Shown in pieces: positions 1-8,513 of a DNA stretch of 64,000 nt. The stretch lies in contig CAWKCV010000003.1 of the NCBI GenBank assembly GCA_963848205.1, forward strand, positions 682,001 to 746,000, in the 5' to 3' direction. A program made the translations under genes and the position numbers. Position 1 is the stretch's first letter. The number at the start of each line of letters is the position of its first letter. The stretch comes from BOG-908 sp963848205. Its GTDB lineage: Bacteria; Pseudomonadota; Alphaproteobacteria; Acetobacterales; Acetobacteraceae. The notes beneath the pieces were generated by a model. The model worked only from the letters and a program-made list of their open reading frames with translations, had not been told where the DNA came from and ran no database searches.

Positions 1-417
1 CGCCACGTCGAAAATGTCGAAGCGGGCCTGTCGTTCGACATGCGCGAACGCCAGCCGCAGCGAGCCGTCGGCGATGGCGGGAATGAGTTCGCTGCGTTGC
101 TCGGCGGTGCCACCGAGACGGATGAGGTTGCCGGCCAACACGACGGTCGCGAGATATGGCTCGAGCGCCAACCCGCGGCCGATCGCGTCCATCACGATCA
201 TCGTGTCGGTCGCACCGCCGCCGAACCCGCCATCCTCCTCCGAGAAGGGCAGGGCGGTCAGGCCGAGTTCGGCGTATTTCGACCAAAGATCCTCGCTGTA
301 GCCAGGATCTTTGGCCTGCGTGGTGCGGCGCTTGGCCAAGTCGTCGTAGGCGGGAGGGATGAGACGGTCGATGCTGTCTTTCAGCATGCGTTGTTCGTCG
401 CTTAGCTCGAAGTCCAT
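1..417 (-). CDS. pimD: Acyl-CoA dehydrogenase, PimD-like small subunit (N-terminal part)
   Basis: Partial gene running off the left edge; 139 codons are visible. The start ATG (415-417) gives MDFELSDEQRMLKDSIDRL, which matches the N-terminus of pimeloyl-CoA dehydrogenase small subunits. The following alpha-helical segment, with GLTALPFSEEDGGFGG, is the acyl-CoA dehydrogenase N-terminal domain. It should be an FAD enzyme introducing a 2,3 double bond into acyl-CoA, working with the large subunit just upstream (552-1760). It is the third gene of a minus-strand operon pimA-pimC-pimD. A palindromic repeat (437-551) separates it from pimC. The symbol is by resemblance; the catalytic half is not visible. 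Confidence 0.8.
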   Translation of the reverse strand, partial: MDFELSDEQRMLKDSIDRLIPPAYDDLAKRRTTQAKDPGYSEDLWSKYAELGLTALPFSEEDGGFGGGATDTMIVMDAIGRGLALEPYLATVVLAGNLIRLGGTAEQRSELIPAIADGSLRLAFAHVERQARFDIFDVA

Positions 418-436
418 TTTGGTTTTTGGCCTTAAG

Positions 437-551
437 AAAGGAAGCAGTCCTTTTTTGAAAAAAAAGGACCAAAAAACTTTTGTCGGTCAGGGCTCGCGAC
501 AGCGGAACATAGTTTCCTGCTTCTTTCTTTCAAAAAGAAGTCTTCCTTTCT
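437..551. repeat. Dispersed palindromic element, locus 1 (inverted pair)
   Basis: Arm A reads GGAAGCAG, then a TCC-T6-GA-A7-GGA type hairpin, then CCAAAAAACTTTTG. Its partner arm B lies inverted at about 509-551 and abuts the pimC stop at 552. Between them is GGGCTCGCGACAGCGGA, the GC-rich core. The pair lies inside an apparent operon, between pimC and pimD. Confidence 0.85.
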
Positions 552-1760
552 TCAGAACCCCAACACCATCTTTGCAATGATATTCCGCTGGATCTCATTG
601 GATCCACCGTAGATCGACACCTTGCGATAGTTGAAATATTCCGGCGCCGCGGTATCGGCCCAATCGAACCCGTCCGGCAAATCGTTCGCACCCTCGGGTA
701 TCTGCTCTTCGGCATCGTGATAGGCCAGCGCGAACGGCCCGGCCATCTCGAGCGCCAGCTCCGTCGTTGCCTGCTGGATTTCGGAGCCCTTGATCTTGAG
801 GATGGAGCTTGCCGGGTTCGGCTTGTTGCCGTGGTCGCGCTCGTCGGCCACCACGCGCAACTGCGTCATCTCGAGCGCCTTCAGCTCGATCTCGACAGCG
901 GCGACCTTGTGGCGGAACGCTTCATTGTCCCACAGCGCGCCGTCGCCTTGCGGCACGGTGCGGGCGATTTCGCGAATGCGGCGCAAGCGGGCCTTGCTGG
1001 CACCGATGCGGGCGATATTGCTGCGTTCGTTGCCGAGCAGGAACTTCGCGCAATCCCAGCCGCGGTTTTCCTCGCCCACCAGGTTGCCGATCGGCACGCG
1101 CACGTCGTCGAACCACACTTCGTTGACCTCGGCCTCGCCGTCGATCAGCTGGATCGGGCGAACGGTGACACCTGGGGTTTTCATATCCACCAGGATGAAG
1201 CTGATGCCTTCCTGCGGCTTGCGTGCTTCCGGGTTGGTGCGGGCGAGCACGAAAATCCAGTCGGCCCATTGGGCGAGCGTCGTCCAGGTCTTCTGGCCGT
1301 TGATCACCCAGCTATCGCCATCGCGCACGGCTTTGGTCTTCAGGCTGGCGAGGTCGGAGCCGGCGCCGGGTTCGGAGAAACCCTGGCACCACCAATCGTC
1401 GATGTTGGCGATACGCGGCAGGTAGTGCGCCTTCTGCTCCTCGGTGCCGAAAGCGGCGATCACCGGGCCCACCATGTGGGTGCCGAAGGGCAGGGGGCTG
1501 GGCACGTTCTCGCTCAGCATTTCCTCGTTGTAGATATAGAGCTGGATCGGGCTCCAGCCGCGGCCGCCGTACTGGACGGGCCAATGCGGCACGGCCAGGC
1601 CGTGCTTGTTCATGATCTGCTGGCACTCGATCCACTCGGCGCGGCCGATATGGCGGCCCTGGCCGAGACGGGTGCGGATGTCCTGCGGAATGTTCTCGCG
1701 AAAGAAGGTCCGCATCTCGTCACGGAACGCGTTCTCTTCCGGCGTAAATCGTAAATCCAT
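552..1760 (-). CDS. pimC: Acyl-CoA dehydrogenase, PimC-like large subunit
   Basis: A 402-residue FAD-dependent acyl-CoA dehydrogenase with all three domains: an N-terminal helical domain, a middle beta domain (WWCQGFSEPGAGSDLASLKT, INGQKTWTT) and a C-terminal helical domain ending YGGSNEIQRNIIAKMVLGF. The GAGSDLAS and GGSNEIQ motifs are standard for the family. The N-terminus and overall length match pimeloyl-CoA dehydrogenase large subunits. It probably oxidises medium-chain dicarboxyl- or fatty acyl-CoA together with the small subunit at 1-417. It lies between pimA and pimD on the same strand. Substrate is inferred from the operon, not from residues. Confidence 0.88.
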   Translation of the reverse strand: MDLRFTPEENAFRDEMRTFFRENIPQDIRTRLGQGRHIGRAEWIECQQIMNKHGLAVPHWPVQYGGRGWSPIQLYIYNEEMLSENVPSPLPFGTHMVGPVIAAFGTEEQKAHYLPRIANIDDWWCQGFSEPGAGSDLASLKTKAVRDGDSWVINGQKTWTTLAQWADWIFVLARTNPEARKPQEGISFILVDMKTPGVTVRPIQLIDGEAEVNEVWFDDVRVPIGNLVGEENRGWDCAKFLLGNERSNIARIGASKARLRRIREIARTVPQGDGALWDNEAFRHKVAAVEIELKALEMTQLRVVADERDHGNKPNPASSILKIKGSEIQQATTELALEMAGPFALAYHDAEEQIPEGANDLPDGFDWADTAAPEYFNYRKVSIYGGSNEIQRNIIAKMVLGF

Positions 1761-1810
1761 GGTTTGATCCTTCGTCGTGAGCCGCAGTGCACCAGATGCG
1801 AACAGATAAT

Positions 1811-1849
1811 AGTCGTTTGCTTCTTTTCTTCAGAAAAGTAAGGCTCTGC
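1811..1849. repeat. Dispersed palindromic element, locus 2 (single arm B, inverted)
   Basis: The arm reads GTTTGCTTCTTTTCTTCAGA then AAAGTAAGGC, a degenerate B arm in minus orientation. It ends exactly at the pimA stop codon (1850-1852) and fills part of the pimA-pimC gap. Confidence 0.75.
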
Positions 1850-3523
1850 CTACCCCTTCGCCTTCGCCCGCTCCTCGTCCGCCAATTGGGACGCCAAAAG
1901 CTTTCCAACAGGGCTTTTGGGCAGGCTGTCGCGAATTTCCACCGCGGTTGGCAGCTCATGGCGGCCCACCTTATCCGCCAGGAACGCCCTGAGCGCCTCG
2001 ATCGTCAAAGCCGGATGGCCGGCACGCATCTTGAGAAACGCCTTGGCCGCTTCGCCGCGGTATTCGTCAGGCACGCCGATGACGATCACCTCTTCCACGT
2101 CCGGGTGCTCGTAGATGCTGTTTTCGATCATTGCGGGATAGACGTTGAAGCCGCCCGAAATGATCATGCGCTTCTTGCGGTCGACCAGGGTGAAGACGCC
2201 GTCCTCGCTCATGATGCCGATGTCGCCGGTCAGAAAGAAACCGTCGACGAAACAGTCGCGTGAGAGCTCCGGCTGGTTCCAGTAGCCGCTGAACAGGTTG
2301 GGCCCGCGCACGGCGATCTCGCCGGTCTGGCCCGGTACGAGCACCTGGGTCGGGTCGGCGAGCGAGACGATGCGCATCTCCACGTTCGGCAGAGGCGTGC
2401 CGATGATGCCCGGCGTGGGCTTCATGCCAACCGGCAGGCGGGTGCCGATTGCGGCCGTCTCGGTCATGCCCCAACCCATTCGGAGCGGCTGGCGCACCAG
2501 GCGCTCGGCGCGTTCGGCGACTTCCGTGGGCAGCGGCGCGCCGCCGGAGCCGACCATGGTGAGCGAGCTGAAATCATGCTCTTCCACCCCGGGCTCGCTG
2601 AGCAGCGCGATCAGCATGGTCGGCACGGCGGGGAAGGTGGTGGCTCGCTTCTTCGCAATGTCCTCGATGGTGGTTTTCACGTCGAAGCGCGGGCGCAGCA
2701 GGATCGTGTTACCGTCCACGATGTTGAGGAGCAGCACCACGCCGAGCGCATAGACGTGGAACATCGGCAGTACGCCGATCACGCGCTGGTTGCCGCTGGG
2801 GGGCACGGTGCTGTCGCGCCAGCCCAGATAGCTCTGGGTGGCCGAAATCATGTTGGCATGCGTGAGCATAGCGCCCTTCGGCATGCCGGTAGTGCCGCCG
2901 GTATATTGCAGCAGGGCGAGGTCGCCCGGCTTGATGTCGGGCCAGGTGGCGGGGACCTCGTCGGTCATCAGCGCTGCGAGATCGCCGACCTTGCCGCCGT
3001 ACGTGACGATTTCGCCGGTCGTGCCGCCCCAATGCGCATCCTCGCCCACCAGCAGACGCGGGATGGCGCCCGAGGCTGCCAGCTTGGCGCCACCGGCCGC
3101 GAGCCCGCCGAGATTGGTGGTGACGACGACATCGGCGCCGCTGTCGGCCAGCTTGAACATGATTTCGCGCGGCGCATCGAGCGGGCTCAAATGCACCAGC
3201 TTGGCGCCGGCTTTGAGGGCGGCGAAGAAACACACCGTATGCCAGGGCGTATTGGGCAGGAACAACGCGATGGTGGAACCCGGGCCGAAACCCGCAGCGA
3301 TGAAGCCGGCTGCCATCCGGTCGACGTCGTGCGCGAGTTGGGTGAAGCTGATGTTACGGTCGCGATATTCCAGGGCGGCCCTGTCGCCCCATTGGAGTGC
3401 GGCGCGCGCGAGCATCGCCGGCAGCGTATCCGGCTCCACATCCATCCGCCATGAGACGTGCGGCGGGTAGTGCTGCTCCCAAGGGTGGGCATTGTGCAGT
3501 GGCGTAGACGCGTATTGGTCCAT
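1850..3523 (-). CDS. pimA: Acyl-CoA synthetase, PimA-like dicarboxylate/fatty acid-CoA ligase
   Basis: A 557-residue AMP-forming acyl-CoA ligase of the ANL superfamily. The P-loop-like motif is YTGGTTGMPKGAMLTHAN. Later come GWGMTETAAIG, the hinge region with FLTGDIG and VDRKKRMIISGGFNVYP, and the C-terminal lysine region KSPVGKLL. It activates a free acid with ATP to an acyl-AMP and then an acyl-CoA, feeding the dehydrogenases encoded downstream. The N-terminus (MDQYASTPLHNAHPWEQHYP) and length fit PimA-type ligases. It is first in the minus-strand operon; the 143-bp divergent gap to 3667 should hold the promoter, but I see no clear consensus there. Confidence 0.85.
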   Translation of the reverse strand: MDQYASTPLHNAHPWEQHYPPHVSWRMDVEPDTLPAMLARAALQWGDRAALEYRDRNISFTQLAHDVDRMAAGFIAAGFGPGSTIALFLPNTPWHTVCFFAALKAGAKLVHLSPLDAPREIMFKLADSGADVVVTTNLGGLAAGGAKLAASGAIPRLLVGEDAHWGGTTGEIVTYGGKVGDLAALMTDEVPATWPDIKPGDLALLQYTGGTTGMPKGAMLTHANMISATQSYLGWRDSTVPPSGNQRVIGVLPMFHVYALGVVLLLNIVDGNTILLRPRFDVKTTIEDIAKKRATTFPAVPTMLIALLSEPGVEEHDFSSLTMVGSGGAPLPTEVAERAERLVRQPLRMGWGMTETAAIGTRLPVGMKPTPGIIGTPLPNVEMRIVSLADPTQVLVPGQTGEIAVRGPNLFSGYWNQPELSRDCFVDGFFLTGDIGIMSEDGVFTLVDRKKRMIISGGFNVYPAMIENSIYEHPDVEEVIVIGVPDEYRGEAAKAFLKMRAGHPALTIEALRAFLADKVGRHELPTAVEIRDSLPKSPVGKLLASQLADEERAKAKG

Positions 3524-3666
3524 CCTCCCGCGTTCCTTTCAATCCTGGACCGGGCCGCTCGGGCGGCCTCTCTGCGATCAAGGTTAGGGTATCTGCCTCT
3601 AACGTCAAACCCCAGGATGCCCACCGGCGTTGTGCGGCTCCCACTGGTGGCGAGTTTAGGGCCCAC

Positions 3667-4350
3667 ATGCTGATCGAAACCTGCGACGCAGACCATGCTC
3701 TGGCCCATGATTTGCGGGATTTCATCGATGAAGCGAGTTTTCCCTGCGTGGGCGCCAAAGCCGCGTTGGCGCGCGATCAGATCGCCATCGTCGTGGCGCG
3801 CGATATCACGTCCGCGTGGGACGATCTGCGCATCTATCCGCTGCTGCTCGACTTCGTGGAAGCCTACCGCGCCGACCCGGGCCCGTTCCGCAGTTTCGCC
3901 GTGGTGTTCGACCGGCCACGCGATCTGAGCGAGACCGAGTTTGAGCAGGTGTTGTGGGAACGCGTGCAATCGCTGACCGACAAGGACGCCTGGAACGGCA
4001 AGCCGTATGACCAGCGGGTGAGCGACAACCCGCATGAGGCGGATTTTTCGCTCAGCTTCGGCGGCGAGGCGTTCTTCATCGTGGGTCTTCACCCGAACGC
4101 AAGCAGGCCCGCGCGACGGTTCCGCGCACCCTGCATGATCTTCAACCTGCACGACCAGTTTGAGCGGCTGCGGGCGGAAGGGCGGTATGACAAGCTGCGT
4201 TCCAGCATTCTGACGCGCGATGAGAGGCTGGCTGGGTCGGTCAATCCCATGCTGGCGATGTTCGGAGAGGTGTCGGAGGCGCGGCAGTACAGCGGTCGGG
4301 TGGTGGATGACGGGTGGGAGTGTCCGTTTCAGCGGAAGGCAGGCAAGTAG
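3667..4350 (+). CDS. YqcI/YcgG-family protein (GntA-like heme-dependent N-hydroxylase family)
   Basis: A 227-residue protein of the YqcI/YcgG family. The family includes GntA, a heme-dependent enzyme that N-hydroxylates a guanidino substrate in guanitoxin synthesis. Family marks visible are FPCVGAKAALARDQI near residue 25 and HPNASRPARRF near 140, followed by FNLHDQFERLR. No other guanitoxin genes are nearby, so the local substrate is unknown. The stop TAG lies inside a repeat arm (4341-4385): the element normally reads AAGCAGTCC and here reads AAGTAGTCC. Divergent from pimA. Confidence 0.75.
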   Translation: MLIETCDADHALAHDLRDFIDEASFPCVGAKAALARDQIAIVVARDITSAWDDLRIYPLLLDFVEAYRADPGPFRSFAVVFDRPRDLSETEFEQVLWERVQSLTDKDAWNGKPYDQRVSDNPHEADFSLSFGGEAFFIVGLHPNASRPARRFRAPCMIFNLHDQFERLRAEGRYDKLRSSILTRDERLAGSVNPMLAMFGEVSEARQYSGRVVDDGWECPFQRKAGK

Positions 4351-4385
4351 TCCTTTTCTGAAAAAAGGACCAAAAAACTTTTGCT
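4341..4385. repeat. Dispersed palindromic element, locus 3 (single arm A)
   Basis: GGCAAGTAG, then TCCTTTTCTGAAAAAAGGA, then CCAAAAAACTTTTG. The TAG inside the arm is the stop codon of the preceding gene. Confidence 0.85.
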
Positions 4386-4411
4386 TCCTGGCTGGTGCCT
4401 ACTAGAAGCCG

Positions 4412-5293
4412 ATGATGCCCACTTCTCGCAGTTTCGTCTCCCAGCGGCTTCGGCTGCATTACGTCGATTGGGGTAATCACGGGGCGCCGCCGCTCGTGCT
4501 GGTGCATGGCGGGCGCGACCATTGCCGTAATTGGGATTGGGTGGCCGAGCGGCTGGCGGTGGACTACCACGTGATAGCACCCGATTTGCGCGGGCACGGC
4601 GACAGTGCCTGGGCGGATGCCTGCGGCTACGTGATGCCCGGCTTCATCTACGACTTGGCGCAACTGATCCATCAGCAGACCTCAGGGCCGATCAAGCTGG
4701 TCGGTCACTCGCTGGGCGGCAACATCGCCACGCGGTTCACCGGGCTGTATCCGGAGCTGGTCAGCCGGCTCGTCTGTATCGAAGGGCTGGGGCCGTCGCC
4801 GAAGATGGAAGCGGAGCTGGCCGCGAAGGGAATCGAGACGCGGCTGCGCGGCTGGGTGGACGAGCAGCGCCAACTGGCTGCCCGCCAGCCACGGCGCTAT
4901 GCGACGCTGGCGGACGCGCTGGCGCGCATGCGCGCGGAAAACAAGCATCTCTCGGAACAGCAGGCCGACCACCTGACGCGCCACGGCGTGCGGCAGAACG
5001 AGGACGGGACCTACACCTGGAAGTTCGACCCCTACATCCGGTCGTGGCCACCGATCGACAGCACACGTGAGGAAATCCGCCAGCTCTGGGCGCGAATCAC
5101 CTGCCCGACGCTGCTGGTGTATGGCACGCAAAGCTGGGCCTCGAACCCCGAAGCGGACGGGCGGGCGGCCAATTTCGCCCATGCCGAAGTGCGCATGGTC
5201 GAGGGCGCCGGCCACTGGGTGCATCACGACAGATTGGAGGAATTCGTCGCGCTGACGGCGGCATTCCTTGCGGCAGGCGAGCCCGCGCGGTAA
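4412..5293 (+). CDS. Alpha/beta hydrolase
   Basis: A 293-residue alpha/beta-hydrolase-fold protein. The oxyanion motif is LVLVHGGRDH (residues 28-37). The nucleophile elbow is GHSLGG, with Ser100. The C-terminal catalytic His is in GAGHWVHHD. A helical cap lies between roughly residues 120 and 215. No signal peptide, so cytoplasmic. Substrate cannot be assigned; esterases, haloalkane dehalogenases and epoxide hydrolases share this outline. It follows the GntA-like gene on the same strand, separated by a repeat arm. ATG occurs twice in a row; either could be used. Confidence 0.85.
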   Translation: MMPTSRSFVSQRLRLHYVDWGNHGAPPLVLVHGGRDHCRNWDWVAERLAVDYHVIAPDLRGHGDSAWADACGYVMPGFIYDLAQLIHQQTSGPIKLVGHSLGGNIATRFTGLYPELVSRLVCIEGLGPSPKMEAELAAKGIETRLRGWVDEQRQLAARQPRRYATLADALARMRAENKHLSEQQADHLTRHGVRQNEDGTYTWKFDPYIRSWPPIDSTREEIRQLWARITCPTLLVYGTQSWASNPEADGRAANFAHAEVRMVEGAGHWVHHDRLEEFVALTAAFLAAGEPAR

Positions 5294-5350
5294 CGACCCA
5301 CGGATCATCGCGCCTGGACCGCAGGCATTGTCAGCCGGGTCGGGGGCGAC

Positions 5351-6763
5351 ATGAAGCTGCATCATTTCGCGCTTATGTCGATCGGCTGGAAGCGATCCTG
5401 CTTTCTTACACTCTCTTTTCTGGCTGCAGGTGCGGTGGGATTTGCGACACCCACCCCGGTTCGCGCGCAGAGCGCGCCGTCGCCGCAGCAGACGATCCAG
5501 CCTGCGACACAAGACGAGCCGCCCCCGCAGATCTGGGCCCTGCACGCGCAGGCGACGTTCGAGGAGCAGTATAATCCGGCGTTCCGCTCCCCGTTCCGCG
5601 GGTCGAACAGCCTCGATCCCGGCAGCCGCGGCGACGAGACGTTCGACGCGACCTTGTATGCCGGCGTCCGTCCCTGGTCGGGCGCGGAAATCTGGGTCAA
5701 CGCGGAGATCGACCAGGGTTTCGGACTGTCCAACACCTTGGGTGTCGTCGCCTTTCCGAGTGCCGAAGCCTACAAGGTGGGCGCGGCCGAGCCCTACGTG
5801 CGCCTGCCGCGCCTGTTCTTTCGGCAGGAGGTCGATCTGGGCGGCGCGCCGGTTCAGGTGGGTGCGGACCAGAACGTGCTCGGCGACCGGCAGACGGCCG
5901 ACCGGCTGGTGTTCACCGTCGGCAAGTTCGGCGTGCCGGACATCTTCGACGCCAATGTCTATGCCCACGACCCGCGCCAGGATTTCTCCAACTGGGCACT
6001 GGTCGATACCGGCGTGTTCGACTACGCGGCCGACGCCTGGGGCTATAGCTATGGCGCGGCAGCGGAGTGGTATCAGAACTGGTGGACCCTGCGCGGCGGG
6101 GCTTTCGCGCTCTCACGCGTGCCCAATAGCCGTGCATTGGATACCGGCTTCGGCCAGGTACAATTCGTGGCCGAAGCCGAGGAGCGGCACAGCGTCTGGG
6201 GGCAGAGCGGCAGAGTAAGGGTGACCGCGTTCGATACGCGCGGCCGGATGGGCGACTACAGCGATGCGATCGTTCTCGCCCGCGCGACCGGCACCACGCC
6301 GAGCACGGCCCTGGTGCGCCGCTACAGCAGCCGCACCGGCATCTCGCTCGATGCGGAGCAGGCGATCACCGACACGCTGGGCTTTTTCGTGCGAACCGGC
6401 ATCGCCGAGGGCGGGCGTGAGATATACGAGTTCACCGATACCGACCGGACGTTCGCCGCCGGCTTGTCGTTGCAAGGCAAGCAATGGGGGCGCGCGCGGG
6501 ACACGGTCGGTCTGGCGCTGGTCGTCGATGCGATTTCGCACCGGCACAAGGCGTATCTCGCCGCCGGCGGATTGGGCATCCTGGTCGGCGACGGCAAGCT
6601 GCCATCCTCCGGGCCGGAGCAGGTGATCGAGACTTATTACAGCCTCGCCCTGCTGTCGTTCGCGCATCTGACGGCGGACTACCAGTTCATCGACAACCCG
6701 GCCTACGACCGCGAGCGGGGGCCGGTGTCCGTCCTCGGCGTAAGGCTGCACCTGCAATACTGA
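5351..6763 (+). CDS. Carbohydrate porin, OprB family
   Basis: A 470-residue outer-membrane porin. An N-terminal signal sequence (hydrophobic stretch CFLTLSFLAAGAVGF) has a likely cleavage after VRAQ near residue 40. The barrel shows FEEQYNPAFRSPFRG, LYAGVRPWSGAEIWVNAEID and a C-terminal ETYYSLALLSFAHLTADYQF with terminal aromatic LHLQY, all typical of OprB-like carbohydrate-selective porins. It should allow diffusion of sugars or other small solutes across the outer membrane. It is the first of three outer-membrane protein genes in a row, followed by a 278-bp gap with a possible sigma-54 site. Substrate is not predictable. Confidence 0.85.
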   Translation: MKLHHFALMSIGWKRSCFLTLSFLAAGAVGFATPTPVRAQSAPSPQQTIQPATQDEPPPQIWALHAQATFEEQYNPAFRSPFRGSNSLDPGSRGDETFDATLYAGVRPWSGAEIWVNAEIDQGFGLSNTLGVVAFPSAEAYKVGAAEPYVRLPRLFFRQEVDLGGAPVQVGADQNVLGDRQTADRLVFTVGKFGVPDIFDANVYAHDPRQDFSNWALVDTGVFDYAADAWGYSYGAAAEWYQNWWTLRGGAFALSRVPNSRALDTGFGQVQFVAEAEERHSVWGQSGRVRVTAFDTRGRMGDYSDAIVLARATGTTPSTALVRRYSSRTGISLDAEQAITDTLGFFVRTGIAEGGREIYEFTDTDRTFAAGLSLQGKQWGRARDTVGLALVVDAISHRHKAYLAAGGLGILVGDGKLPSSGPEQVIETYYSLALLSFAHLTADYQFIDNPAYDRERGPVSVLGVRLHLQY

Positions 6764-6980
6764 CGGGCTCCCAGGCTGACGCCGGCTCAGTTCCACATCG
6801 AATTTTTACGCGGCGGCCGATAGAGCACGAACCGTTCGACAGCACCCGGAACGACGGCCCGCCATGCGCAACCTTTTGTTCTGATGTGCCTGCGAGCAGC
6901 CAAGCGGACCGGCCCCGGGCGATCGGGACCGATCGGCCGATCGTTACTTGCGTGGCTGGGCCGGCGCCTCTCGCCCGATC

Positions 6981-6996
6981 TGGCATGAAACATGCT
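6981..6996 (+). promoter_or_regulatory. Possible sigma-54 (RpoN) promoter
   Basis: TGGCATGAAACATGCT has GG and GC exactly 10 nt apart and differs from the TGGCACG-N4-TTGC consensus at two positions. It lies 46 nt before the porin start at 7042. No activator site is evident, so this is a motif match only. Confidence 0.4.
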
Positions 6997-7041
6997 GGGT
7001 AATCAGGCGGCGCGTACCTCATGCCGGATTAGGAACAAAGA

Positions 7042-8292
7042 ATGCTTCAGAAATTGGCAGTATCTGCCGCATGTATTTGCTTTACCGTTACCGCGGCGAA
7101 CCGAGCCGGAGCACAGACCGCGCCGCCCACACCTGCGCCCGCGACGGCTGCATCGGGTGCGGCCGCGGCAGCAGCACCTGCCGCGCCGCCTAACGTGACG
7201 CTGCCGGTGCCGGGCATGGCCGGTTCGCTGGCGTTCAGCCCGATCCCGTACTCGCTCGATACCGGCCCGCTGGGCAAATGGTATGTGGACGGCGTGCTGT
7301 CCGGCCTGGGGCTCGTGCAGAGCAACGCCACACCTTCGGACAAGACCGCTCTGATCGACCTCAGCAATGCGCAGGTCATCGTGCAGAAGATCGACGGCGT
7401 GGTGCAGTTCTACGCGCAGGTCGGCGCCTACTCGATCCCGTCACTGGGCACGCAGTATAGCCATCTGGTCGATACCGAGAACACGTTCCACAATTTCTTC
7501 AGCGCCGTGCCGCAAGCCTTCCTGAAGATCGCGCCCACCGACACTTTCTCGATCGAAGCAGGCAAGCTGCCGACATTGATCGGCGCGGAATACACCTTCA
7601 CCTTCGAGAACTTCAACATCGAGCGCGGATTGCTGTGGAACCAGGAGCCGGCGGTCAGCCGCGGCGCACAGGTGAACTACACGCGCGGCCCGTTGGCGTT
7701 CAGCCTCTCGGTCAATGACGGCTATTACTCGGACCGGTTCAACTGGCTTTCCGGTTCCGCCACCTGGACGATCAACCCGACGAACACGCTGGTGTTCGCG
7801 GCCGGTGGCAATCTCGGCAAGACCGGCCCGATTGTCGGCTCGTTCGCGACACCGACCGCGCAGAACAACAGCAGCATCTACAACATCATCTATACCTACA
7901 ACTCCGCGCCCTGGACGGTGACGCCGTATCTGCAGTTCAGCAATGTTTCTGCCAATTCGTCGATCGGCATCTACAAGAGTGCATCGACCTATAGCGGGGC
8001 GATCCTCGCCAACTACACGTTCAATCCGAAATTCCAGCTCGCCGGCCGCTTCGAATATATCGGCACCAGCGGCAACAAGGGCGATGCGCTCGGCACCAAC
8101 CTGCTGTATGGATCGGGCAGCGGCGCCTTTTCCGCGACCGTCACGCCCACGTTCACCTACAACCATTATTTCGTCCGCGCCGATCTGTCGTTCGTCGACA
8201 TCACCGACGGCACGCATGGTTTCGAGTTCGGGCATAATTTCAATCAATCGACGCAGGTGCGGGGACTGCTTGAAACCGGGGTAATTTTCTAA
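7042..8292 (+). CDS. Outer-membrane beta-barrel porin (BBP2-like)
   Basis: A 416-residue secreted barrel protein. The signal peptide ends near ANRAGA. A short Ala/Pro-rich linker (residues 25-52) precedes the barrel, which shows GLVQSNAT, FYAQVGAYSIPSLG, EAGKLPTLIGAEYTFTFENF and repeated amphipathic strands. The protein ends in Phe (LETGVIF), the usual barrel-assembly signal. These marks fit the BBP2/outer-membrane beta-barrel family common in Acetobacteraceae. An AGGAAC ribosome site precedes the ATG, and a possible sigma-54 site lies upstream. The transported solute is unknown. Confidence 0.78.
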   Translation: MLQKLAVSAACICFTVTAANRAGAQTAPPTPAPATAASGAAAAAAPAAPPNVTLPVPGMAGSLAFSPIPYSLDTGPLGKWYVDGVLSGLGLVQSNATPSDKTALIDLSNAQVIVQKIDGVVQFYAQVGAYSIPSLGTQYSHLVDTENTFHNFFSAVPQAFLKIAPTDTFSIEAGKLPTLIGAEYTFTFENFNIERGLLWNQEPAVSRGAQVNYTRGPLAFSLSVNDGYYSDRFNWLSGSATWTINPTNTLVFAAGGNLGKTGPIVGSFATPTAQNNSSIYNIIYTYNSAPWTVTPYLQFSNVSANSSIGIYKSASTYSGAILANYTFNPKFQLAGRFEYIGTSGNKGDALGTNLLYGSGSGAFSATVTPTFTYNHYFVRADLSFVDITDGTHGFEFGHNFNQSTQVRGLLETGVIF

Positions 8293-8360
8293 GGGTTCGT
8301 CCGTAAAGTCGGCCCGGTGGTCATCTGACGGCTTATTTCTGCGCTCCGGTGCTCGAACAG

Positions 8361-8488
8361 TAAGGCCTTCTTTTCTGAAGAAAAGAAGCAAAAGACTTTT
8401 GCTCCGCTGTCGCGATGCTCACGATGAGCACGCGAAGCGGAGCCAGAGTTTTTTGGTCCTTTTTTTTTCAAAAAAGGACTGCTTTCAT
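8361..8488. repeat. Dispersed palindromic element, locus 4 (complete inverted pair)
   Basis: Best full copy. Arm B (8362-8402) has CTTCTTTTCTGAAGAAAAG then AAGCAAAAGACTTTTG. The core (8401-8443) is GCTCCGCTGTCGCGATGCTC facing GAGCACGCGAAGCGGAGC. Arm A follows inverted (8444-8487). It fills most of the gap between two same-strand outer-membrane protein genes. Confidence 0.9.
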
Positions 8489-8513
8489 AATTTCTTGCCC
8501 ATACACTGCAACG

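Noticed and set aside
8415..8513. N-terminal extension of the transporter-like gene
   Set aside because: Read from a repeat element and would block the signal peptide that starts at 8514.
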